Assembly (NCBI GenBank): GCA_017302295.1
Contig: JAFLDS010000005.1
Coordinates: 41,666 to 105,665, forward strand
Direction: 5' to 3'
DNA length: 64,000 nt
Source of the DNA: Thauera sp.
Lineage (GTDB): Bacteria > Pseudomonadota > Gammaproteobacteria > Burkholderiales > Rhodocyclaceae
The notes beneath the pieces are model-generated. The model was not told where the DNA came from, made no database searches, and saw only the letters and a list, made by a program, of their open reading frames with translations. Position 1 is the first letter of the stretch. Each line of letters starts with the position of its first letter. This document shows positions 56,059 to 64,000 of the stretch, piece after piece. Both the position numbers and the translations under genes were made by a program.

Positions 56059-57207
56059 TCACGATTGAACTGAAATTCCGTCATCGGTCGGGGCAGTCAT
56101 CCGCCCGGCATCGTCAGCGCTGGATTGCCGAGAGATCTCGGCCAGCGCCAAACGAAGCAAATCAAGGCCTTCGCCCGTTCTGGCGCTCAAAAAAACGCGC
56201 CTGATCTTATCACAGTCGCCCCGCTCCACCGCGGCCTCGGCATGGGTCAAGTCGATCTTGTTCCACACCAGAATCTGGGGCACATCGGCAGCGCCGATCT
56301 CGGCCAGCACCTCATTTACCGCATCGATCTGCGCATCGCGGTCATCGCTCGCCGAATCCACCACATGCAGCAGCAGATCGGCCTCGGCGGTCTCTTCGAG
56401 CGTTGCCTTGAAGGCGGCGACCAGAGCGTGCGGCAGATCGCGAATGAAGCCGACGGTGTCGGACAGCACCACGTTCTCGCCATCCACGAACAACCGGCGC
56501 GACGTCGTGTCCAGCGTCGCGAAGAGCTGGTCGGCAGCGTAGGTTCCGGCCTTGGTCAGGGCATTGAAGAGCGTCGACTTCCCCGCATTGGTGTAACCGA
56601 CGAGAGAGACCGACAGAACGGCGCGACGTTCCCGCGCGCGGCGCCGAACCTTGCGCTGCTTCTCCATCTGCGCGAGACGCGACTTCAGCATCTTGACGCG
56701 GATGCCGAGCAGACGCCGGTCCGTCTCGAGCTGCTTCTCGCCGGGGCCGCGCAGACCGATACCGCCCTTCTGCCGCTCGAGGTGAGTCCAGCCGCGCACC
56801 AGACGCGTCGAAAGGTGCTGCAACTGGGCGAGCTCGACCTGCAGCTTGCCTTCGTGGCTGCGGGCACGCTGGGCGAAAATGTCGAGAATGAGCGCGGTGC
56901 GGTCGATGACCATGCACTGCAGCTCGCGCTCGAGGTTGCGCTGCTGGCCCGGCGACAGGGCGTGATTGAAGACGACGATATCGGCCTCGTGCGCGCGCAA
57001 GGCCTCACCGATCTCCTGCACCTTGCCGCTGCCGGCAAAAAGCTTGGGGTCGGGTGCCGACCTGCGCCCCTGCACCACCGCCTCGACGCTGGCGCCCGCA
57101 CTGGCCACCAGCAGCTTCAACTCGGACAGACGCTCCTGAATCGCATCCTGGCCGAGATCGAGCTGAACGAGTACGGCCCGCTCACCGCTTGCCGGACGTT
57201 CAAACAT
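56059..57207 (-). CDS. hflX: ribosome-associated GTPase HflX
   Basis: The protein has 382 aa. The N-terminal HflX domain (LFAGSGKVQEIGEALRAHEADIVVFNHALSPGQQRNLE) is followed by a coiled linker and the G domain: VSLVGYTNAGKSTLFNALT (G1), ADQLFATLD (switch), DTVGFIRDLPHALVAAF (G3), and NKIDL (G4). HflX rescues stalled or stressed ribosomes by splitting subunits. It sits between hfq and hflK in the usual hfq-hflX-hflKC order. Confidence 0.95.
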   Translation of the reverse strand: MFERPASGERAVLVQLDLGQDAIQERLSELKLLVASAGASVEAVVQGRRSAPDPKLFAGSGKVQEIGEALRAHEADIVVFNHALSPGQQRNLERELQCMVIDRTALILDIFAQRARSHEGKLQVELAQLQHLSTRLVRGWTHLERQKGGIGLRGPGEKQLETDRRLLGIRVKMLKSRLAQMEKQRKVRRRARERRAVLSVSLVGYTNAGKSTLFNALTKAGTYAADQLFATLDTTSRRLFVDGENVVLSDTVGFIRDLPHALVAAFKATLEETAEADLLLHVVDSASDDRDAQIDAVNEVLAEIGAADVPQILVWNKIDLTHAEAAVERGDCDKIRRVFLSARTGEGLDLLRLALAEISRQSSADDAGRMTAPTDDGISVQS

Positions 57208-57258
57208 GGCGTGTGCGCCCGGCCGACCGCAAGCGGCGGGCCGCTTTCGACTGGGGGA

Positions 57259-57501
57259 TCAGTTGCCGCCCTCGCCGCCGTCCTGCTGGATCACGACCGG
57301 CCGTGCAGGCACCACCGTCGAAATCGCATGCTTGTAGACCATCTGCGTGACGGTGTTCTTGAGCAGCACGACGTACTGGTCGAAGGACTCGACCTGGCCC
57401 TGCAGCTTGATTCCGTTGACGAGGTAGATCGACACCGGAATGTGCTCGCGGCGCAGGGTGTTCAGGAACGGGTCTTGTAGAAGTTGCCCCTTGTTGCTCA
57501 T
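57259..57501 (-). CDS. hfq: RNA chaperone Hfq
   Basis: The protein has 80 aa. [48 protein letters not shown] is the Sm1 part and [11 protein letters not shown] the Sm2 motif. The short C-terminus ([15 protein letters not shown]) is typical of betaproteobacteria. Hfq pairs small RNAs with mRNAs. A second ATG three bases upstream is possible. AGAGG lies upstream. Confidence 0.97.
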   Translation of the reverse strand: MSNKGQLLQDPFLNTLRREHIPVSIYLVNGIKLQGQVESFDQYVVLLKNTVTQMVYKHAISTVVPARPVVIQQDGGEGGN

Positions 57502-57616
57502 CATCGAACCTCTGTAATTATGTTTATATGAATCTAACGGACTTATTGTTGCGCCGCAACATCTGCAGTATGCAACGAAATCCGGGTGTGGAGTCCAGCA
57601 TTTTGCGATCCGGTGA

Positions 57617-58945
57617 TCAGTCGCGGGCCGCGAAAGGATTGTGCGTGGTGCGGAACTGGATCCGCAAGGGCGTTCCCTGCAGCTTGAACGCTTCCATGAA
57701 GCTACGCTCAAGGTATCGCACATAGGCCGACGGCATGTCGTCGAGCGCATTGCCATGGATGACGATGATCGGCGGATTCATGCCGCCCTGGTGGGCATAG
57801 CGCAACTTGGGCCGTGCCAGCCCGGACCGCGGCGGTGCCTGGCGCGCCACCGCCTGCTGCAGCGTCCGCGTCAGCCGCGGTGTCGCAAGGTTCGCGGTCG
57901 CCGCGGCATAGGCGGCATCCACCGACTTGAGCAGGCCGCCGATACCCGCCGACTTCAATGCGGAGATCTCGTGGAAACGCGCGAACGACAGGAAAGCCAG
58001 CTTGCGCGACACATCGAGCTTGAGGCGTTCGCGCCGATAGTCGTCGACCGCGTCCCACTTGTTGATCGCCACCACGAGCGCGCGCCCCGCCTCGAGGACG
58101 AAGCCGGCGATGTGCGCGTCCTGCTCCGAGATGTCCTGCGCCGCATCGAGGACGAGCACGACGACGTTGGCCTCCTGGATCGCCTGCAAGGTCTTGATCA
58201 CCGAGAACTTCTCGATCGCCTCGAACACCTTGCCGCGACGCCGGAGGCCGGCGGTGTCGATCAGCGTGTAGCGCTTGCCGCCGCGCTCGAACGGGATCGA
58301 GATCGCATCCCGGGTGGTGCCCGGCATGTCGAAGGCGATCACCCGCTCCTCGCCGAGCAGCGTATTGACCAGGGTCGATTTGCCGACGTTCGGGCGCCCC
58401 ACGATCGCGACTTTGGGGCCCTCGTCTTCAGCGGCCTCCTTCTCGTCATCGAGCGGGAAAGGTGCCAGCACCAGCTCGACCAGCTGCTTGACGCCATCGC
58501 CGTGGGCAGCCGACACCGCCAGCGGCTCGCCCAGGCCCAGCGCATGAAAATCGGCGCCCACCATGGCGCGGTCCAGGCCTTCGGCCTTGTTGACCACCAC
58601 GTGCACCGGCCGCCCGGCACGGCGCAGGCGGATGGCAATCTGCTCGTCGTGCGGCGTGCGGCCGGCACGACCGTCGACGAGGAACAGCAGTACATCGGCC
58701 TCGGCGATCGCCTGTTCGGCCTGTCGCGCCATCTCGTGCATGATGCCGTCCTTGGCGACGGGATCGAAACCTGCCGTGTCCACGACGAGGTAATCACGGT
58801 CACCGACACGTCCGATGCCGTAGTGGCGATCGCGCGTGAGGCCGGGCTGGTCGGCAACCAGCGCGTCGCGCGTGCGCGTCAGGCGGTTGAACAGGGTCGA
58901 CTTCCCGACATTGGGGCGGCCGACCAGAACGATGGTGGGTTTCAC
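57617..58945 (-). CDS. der: ribosome assembly GTPase Der (EngA)
   Basis: The protein has 442 aa with two tandem G domains. The first begins [19 protein letters not shown] and the second [24 protein letters not shown] and DTAG(F/L) motifs occur in each. A C-terminal KH-like domain follows. Der is essential for 50S subunit assembly. It lies between bamB and hfq, 15 bases after the bamB stop. Confidence 0.96.
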   Translation of the reverse strand: MKPTIVLVGRPNVGKSTLFNRLTRTRDALVADQPGLTRDRHYGIGRVGDRDYLVVDTAGFDPVAKDGIMHEMARQAEQAIAEADVLLFLVDGRAGRTPHDEQIAIRLRRAGRPVHVVVNKAEGLDRAMVGADFHALGLGEPLAVSAAHGDGVKQLVELVLAPFPLDDEKEAAEDEGPKVAIVGRPNVGKSTLVNTLLGEERVIAFDMPGTTRDAISIPFERGGKRYTLIDTAGLRRRGKVFEAIEKFSVIKTLQAIQEANVVVLVLDAAQDISEQDAHIAGFVLEAGRALVVAINKWDAVDDYRRERLKLDVSRKLAFLSFARFHEISALKSAGIGGLLKSVDAAYAAATANLATPRLTRTLQQAVARQAPPRSGLARPKLRYAHQGGMNPPIIVIHGNALDDMPSAYVRYLERSFMEAFKLQGTPLRIQFRTTHNPFAARD

Positions 58946-58960
58946 GACGGAGTCTTCGCC

Positions 58961-60118
58961 TCAGCGCAATTCATAAGTGGTAATCCGGCCGCCCTGGCTC
59001 TGCACCACGAAGCCGCTGCCATAGGGACGCGGCGCGGCAGCGATCGGGCTGTCGTCGGCACGGTCGCGTGCGGAGAATGCCCCGGTATCGCGTGCCAGCA
59101 CATGGACGAAGCCCTGCGCATCGGCGACCACGACGTTGTCGCCCACCAGCAGCGGGCGCGACACTCCGCGTCGGGCGAGACCGTCCTGCTTCCACACGCT
59201 GGCGCCGCTATATACATCGAGCGCATTCACTGCATCGCGGTCATCGGTGATCACGGCAAAGCGCGTGTCGCGATCCATGCCGACGCTGCTCGAGAAATCG
59301 CGCGCCCAAAGCGCATTGCCGTTGCTGGCGTCGAAGCAGGCCGCGCGCCCCTGGTAGCTCACCGCGCACACTTCGCGCCGGGTGGTCACCGGCGTGCCGG
59401 CCACGTCGGCGACGCGCTCGAGCTCGGTCGCCCCGCGCGGCGCCGAGACTGTCAGCTCGGTGATCGCCCCGCCGTTGGCGAGATTGATGACGCCCAGCTT
59501 GCCACCCGGGAAGCCGGCCAGCGCCACCGCGCCCTCGATCACGACGCCCGCATAGCTGCGCAGCGCGAGCGGCGGATTGCTGCGGGCATAGACCCAGCGC
59601 CGGCTGCCGTCACGCGCGTTGAGTGCGATCAGCCGATGGTCGGAGGTGCGCACGACGACGACATCACCGCTCACCGCGGGCGGCGCGAGCACCTCGGCAC
59701 CGATCGCACTGCGCCAGCGCTCGCTGCCGTCCTGCGCGTCGTAGGCAATCGCCTTGCCGTCGGCCGTCACGACGACGGCCAGCTTGTCGTCCGCACCGAC
59801 ACCCGCGGACAGATCAGCCTTCGTCTCGGCACGCCACAGCGCGCGGCCATTCTCGAAACGCGCTACGCTGCCGCCGCGGCCGGCGGCGATGACGCTGTTG
59901 CCGAGCACCGCCGGCTGAAACACATAACCGCCGGCCTTGCCGATGCTCGCTTCCCATACCGGCACGATCTGCGCAGTGGGCTTGAAGTCGACGAGCGGCG
60001 CAGGTTTCGGACCGCTGCTCGCAAACGGATTCAGGGACGACAGATTGATGGAGGAGCAGCCCGTCGCCAGCAGGAGCGCAGCCACCAGCGGAACCACTCG
60101 CAGCGAAGTCGATTTCAT
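58961..60118 (-). CDS. bamB: outer-membrane assembly lipoprotein BamB
   Basis: The protein has 385 aa. The lipobox LLATGCSS marks a lipoprotein (Cys about 21). WD40-like/PQQ beta-propeller repeats follow (ERWRSAIGAEVLAPPAVSGDVVVVRTSD, NALWARDFSSS and others). BamB helps BamA insert outer-membrane proteins. It lies between yfgM and der, the conserved proteobacterial order. Confidence 0.94.
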   Translation of the reverse strand: MKSTSLRVVPLVAALLLATGCSSINLSSLNPFASSGPKPAPLVDFKPTAQIVPVWEASIGKAGGYVFQPAVLGNSVIAAGRGGSVARFENGRALWRAETKADLSAGVGADDKLAVVVTADGKAIAYDAQDGSERWRSAIGAEVLAPPAVSGDVVVVRTSDHRLIALNARDGSRRWVYARSNPPLALRSYAGVVIEGAVALAGFPGGKLGVINLANGGAITELTVSAPRGATELERVADVAGTPVTTRREVCAVSYQGRAACFDASNGNALWARDFSSSVGMDRDTRFAVITDDRDAVNALDVYSGASVWKQDGLARRGVSRPLLVGDNVVVADAQGFVHVLARDTGAFSARDRADDSPIAAAPRPYGSGFVVQSQGGRITTYELR

Positions 60119-60121
60119 CGT

Positions 60122-60766
60122 TCAGCCTTCCAGGGATTCGAGTTTCAAACGCACCACTTCACGCAGGGTCGCCGCCTGTCCATCATCGCCGGCAAACGCA
60201 TCGATCGCCGCCTGATAGGCGACGCGTGCATCGGCATGCTTGCCCTGCGCCGCCAGCGCATCGCCACGCAAATCGGCAAAGCGCGCCTTGTAGGCCTCGG
60301 TCGGCGCCGCCTCGAGGCGCGCCAGTGCGCCGGCGGCATCGCCCTTCTGCAGCAGCACGGCCGCCAGGCGCAGGCGTGCGAGATCACGCAGGGCGGGATC
60401 CTTGCCGTCCTTCGCCGCCCATTCGAGCTGCCCCACCGCGTTGTCCAACTCGCCCTTGTCGAACTGGAGTCCGGCGGAGAGCAGCGCGCCCAGTTGCGCA
60501 TACACGGTACCGCCCTGCTGACCGATCAATTGGCCGGCGGCATCGCGCGCCTTCTGCGCGTCCTGCGCCTCGACAGCCTGCTGGACGGCGAAATACATCG
60601 TGCTCGCTTCGACTGCGTTGCGGCTCTGATACCACTGCCAGCCCTGCCAGCCAACAGCCACCACCGCCGCGACGGTCGCCAGCGTCGTCAACAGGTTGCC
60701 GTACTGCGCCCACCAGGCCTTCAGTTCGGAGATCTGTTCCTGCTCCTCGAGGTCATACACCGCCAT
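60122..60766 (-). CDS. yfgM: YfgM/PpiD-type ancillary SecYEG subunit (TPR protein)
   Basis: The protein has 214 aa: a short cytoplasmic start ([24 protein letters not shown]), one membrane helix ([22 protein letters not shown]), then a periplasmic TPR domain. In E. coli YfgM associates with SecYEG and PpiD. ATG 60766 overlaps the hisS 3' end by 14 bases. The GTG at 60793 is rejected because it would extend deep into hisS. Confidence 0.9.
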   Translation of the reverse strand: MAVYDLEEQEQISELKAWWAQYGNLLTTLATVAAVVAVGWQGWQWYQSRNAVEASTMYFAVQQAVEAQDAQKARDAAGQLIGQQGGTVYAQLGALLSAGLQFDKGELDNAVGQLEWAAKDGKDPALRDLARLRLAAVLLQKGDAAGALARLEAAPTEAYKARFADLRGDALAAQGKHADARVAYQAAIDAFAGDDGQAATLREVVRLKLESLEG

Positions 60767-62081
60767 TGCCTGCCCCTTGCTCGCGGAATTCACCGCTCTC
60801 GTCTTCTTCGCTGAACATCAGCGCTGCCACCACGTCCGGGAGCGCGTCGAGGGCGACGCGCTGCTGCGCACCGGGTCCGCGCAAGGGCTTGATGCCCACC
60901 TCGCCGGCGGCGGCCTCATCCTCGCCGATCACCACGGCAACGGCTGCGCCGCTGCCATCAGCCTTCTTCATCTGCGACTTGAAACTGCCGCCACCACAAT
61001 GCAGGACCGCATCGAAGCCATGCTCGCGCAGGGCCTCGGCCGAACGGAAGGCCAGGCGCTGGGCTGCATCGCCCAGGTGCACCACGTACACGTCCGGCGT
61101 CGCGCGCTCGGCCTCTCCGCCGCTTTCGCGCCAAAGCGCGAGCAGCCGCTCCACACCCATCGCGAAACCGGCCGCCGGCTGCGGCTTGCCGCCGAGCTGG
61201 GCGACCAGCCCGTCGTAGCGGCCACCCGCGCACACCGTGCCCTGGGCGCCGAGTCGCGTCGTCACCCACTCGAAGACGGTGCGATTGTAGTAATCGAGCC
61301 CGCGCACCAGGCGATGGTTGATGCGGTAAGGAACGCCCGCGTCCTTGAGAAAGGTCTGCACCGCCGCAAAATGCGCGCGCGACTCATCACCGAGGTAGTC
61401 AGCAAGACGCGGCGCTGCTTCGACGATGGCCTGCAAATCCGGGTTCTTGGTGTCGAGGATGCGCAGCGGGTTGGTGTACAACCGGCGTTTGCCGTCCTCG
61501 TCGAGCTTGTCGGCGTGCTCCTCGAGATACGCGATCAGCGCCGCACGGTGCGTGGCGCGCTCTTCGGACGAGCCCAGCGAATTGAGCTCCAGCGCGACGT
61601 CTTCCAGGCCGAGATCCTGCCACAGCCGCGCGCACATCAGGATGTGCTCGGCGTCGATGTCGGGCCCGGCGAAACCGAGCGCCTCCACGCCGATCTGGTG
61701 GAACTGGCGGTAGCGGCCCTTCTGCGGGCGCTCGTGGCGGAACATCGGCCCCTGATAGTAGAGGCGCTGCGGTCCGTGGCCTGCCACCAGATTATGCTGG
61801 ATGGCGGCACGCACGCAGGATGCGGTGCCCTCGGGGCGCAGCGTCAGGTGCTCACCGTTGAGCGCGTCCTCGAAGGAGTACATCTCCTTCTCGACGATGT
61901 CGGTAACTTCGCCGATCGCGCGCTTGAACAGCGGCGTCGGCTCGACGATGGGCATGCGGATCGGGCGGTAGCCGTAGCTGCGCAGCCAGTCGCGCACGAT
62001 ATCCTCGAAGTGCTCCCAGATCTCGGCCTCATCGGGCAGGATGTCGTTCATCCCGCGCACGGCCTGCAATGTCTGACTCAT
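60753..62081 (-). CDS. hisS: histidyl-tRNA synthetase
   Basis: The protein has 442 aa. Class II motifs are visible: [14 protein letters not shown] (start), [14 protein letters not shown] (motif 2 region with [29 protein letters not shown]), and [34 protein letters not shown] (motif 3 and the HisA site). The C-terminal anticodon-binding domain follows. It charges tRNA-His. It is transcribed with ispG and overlaps yfgM. Confidence 0.96.
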   Translation of the reverse strand: MSQTLQAVRGMNDILPDEAEIWEHFEDIVRDWLRSYGYRPIRMPIVEPTPLFKRAIGEVTDIVEKEMYSFEDALNGEHLTLRPEGTASCVRAAIQHNLVAGHGPQRLYYQGPMFRHERPQKGRYRQFHQIGVEALGFAGPDIDAEHILMCARLWQDLGLEDVALELNSLGSSEERATHRAALIAYLEEHADKLDEDGKRRLYTNPLRILDTKNPDLQAIVEAAPRLADYLGDESRAHFAAVQTFLKDAGVPYRINHRLVRGLDYYNRTVFEWVTTRLGAQGTVCAGGRYDGLVAQLGGKPQPAAGFAMGVERLLALWRESGGEAERATPDVYVVHLGDAAQRLAFRSAEALREHGFDAVLHCGGGSFKSQMKKADGSGAAVAVVIGEDEAAAGEVGIKPLRGPGAQQRVALDALPDVVAALMFSEEDESGEFREQGAGNGGV

Positions 62082-62126
62082 CGGTGAAACGTCTTTTATC
62101 GTTGTCTTGCTTGGTTTTGGACGGGC

Positions 62127-63385
<1,259 letters not shown>

Positions 63386-63389
<4 letters not shown>

Positions 63390-64000
63390 TGCAATGTCAG
63401 GCGGGCAACGGAGCCCTTGGTATGCGGCGCCAGGTCGACGGTCTCGCTGCCACGCTGCAGGCTGACCTGCGCCGCATTGCCGACGATGAGCGAGAACGGC
63501 GGCTTGCCCTGCACGGTGCGCGTGCTTCCGGCCGAACTGGTGCCCGAATAGATGATCGCGCCGCTGCCATCCTTCACTTCGATCCAGGACTGTCCGGCAA
63601 AGCGGAAGGCGAGCTGATCGCCAACGGACTCGGTCGCCGTGATTGCAGGAGCCACCGCAGGGCCTGGGGCTTGCGCCTCGGCCACCGCCGGGACGGGCGC
63701 GGCCGGCTGCGCCGGGCTCGACTGCGGCTCGGGCGGCGACGGCGCAACCACCGCCGGCGTCGCCACGAGCGGGGCCACGCCCGCGCCGGCCGAAACCGGG
63801 TTCGGCGCCGACGCCGGCTCAACGGCAGGCGGCGCAAGCTGCTCGACGGCCGGCGGCATCGACTCGGTGTTGAACCAGTCGAAATACCAGCCACCCAGCA
63901 CGATCGCCAGCAGCCCGGCGGCAACGGCGCCCGCCGGCACCGTACTCGCCCGCCTTGCCCCGCCGTTGGGCAGATCGCCGGTTGCGTTGGAGACGGGCGA
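63386..64000 (-). CDS. rodZ: cell-shape protein RodZ, C-terminal part (5' end outside window)
   Basis: The visible part comprises about 204 residues with no stop up to the window edge, so the N-terminal helix-turn-helix lies beyond 64000. A membrane segment ([21 protein letters not shown]) is followed by a Pro/Ala-rich linker and the periplasmic domain ([24 protein letters not shown] ... [15 protein letters not shown]), typical of RodZ DUF4115. RodZ links MreB to the cell-wall machinery. The stop overlaps ispG. Confidence 0.88.

Noticed and set aside
57641-60814. 1057-aa open frame opposite der, bamB and yfgM
   Set aside because: It spans three genes on the other strand and has no domain signal.

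Overview
The window is GC-rich and densely packed. Its gene order is typical of a betaproteobacterium, most likely of the Rhodocyclales (Thauera/Azoarcus type). The main evidence is the block rodZ-ispG-hisS-yfgM-bamB-der-hfq-hflX-hflK-hflC-DUF2065-hisZ-purA-tRNA-rnr-rlmB, together with sspB-sspA next to petABC, dnaX-ybaB-recR, and an NtrC/NasR-type nitrate assimilation cluster. The assignment rests on gene content and order only, because no rRNA is present.

Layout. 1-9.7 kb: the tail of a large lipase/CHAT fusion protein (5' end outside the window), a hypothetical gene, a CYTH phosphohydrolase, a phasin-like protein, a LonB-type protease and a VOC protein. 9.8-16.8 kb: a minus-strand set of RtcB RNA ligase, archease, a GroEL-like chaperonin with a frameshift, and two phosphoribosyltransferases, divergent from the NAD-salvage pair pncA-pncB. 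17-22.9 kb: tamA, fbp, dadA, bacteriohemerythrin, sspB and sspA. 23-29 kb: petABC (cytochrome bc1), recR, ybaB and dnaX. 29-35 kb: a leader with a micro-ORF before cfa, a ZIP transporter, the SRP RNA (ffs), a nitroreductase, and a sulfur module of rhodanese, YeeE/YedE transporter and a small membrane protein. 35.2-35.5 kb: a long inverted-repeat element. 35.6-47 kb: nitrate assimilation, transcribed right to left as nasR, an orphan ABC ATPase, nirB, nirD, narK, a PP2C-kinase fusion and nasA. 47-64 kb: RNA and protein housekeeping (rlmB, rnr, two identical tRNA-Leu genes, purA, hisZ, hflC, hflK, hflX, hfq, der, bamB, yfgM, hisS, ispG, partial rodZ).

Two observations stand out. First, the rtcB reading frame is interrupted only by a single in-frame UGA, at the position of the metal-binding active-site cysteine of RtcB (DIS-UGA-GVRTL). 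A stem-loop with bacterial SECIS geometry follows, which suggests a selenocysteine RtcB paired with archease. Second, the two leaders in the nitrate cluster (before the ABC ATPase gene and before nirB) carry the same stacked control: GCAC-N7-GTGC NtrC-type sites, a sigma-54 -24/-12 element, two hairpins with A-N-N-G-N-N hexaloops as bound by ANTAR antiterminators, and an attenuator stem that shares bases with the second hairpin. The cognate NIT-ANTAR regulator, NasR, is encoded just upstream.

All calls come from reading the sequence and translations. No database search or folding software was run.
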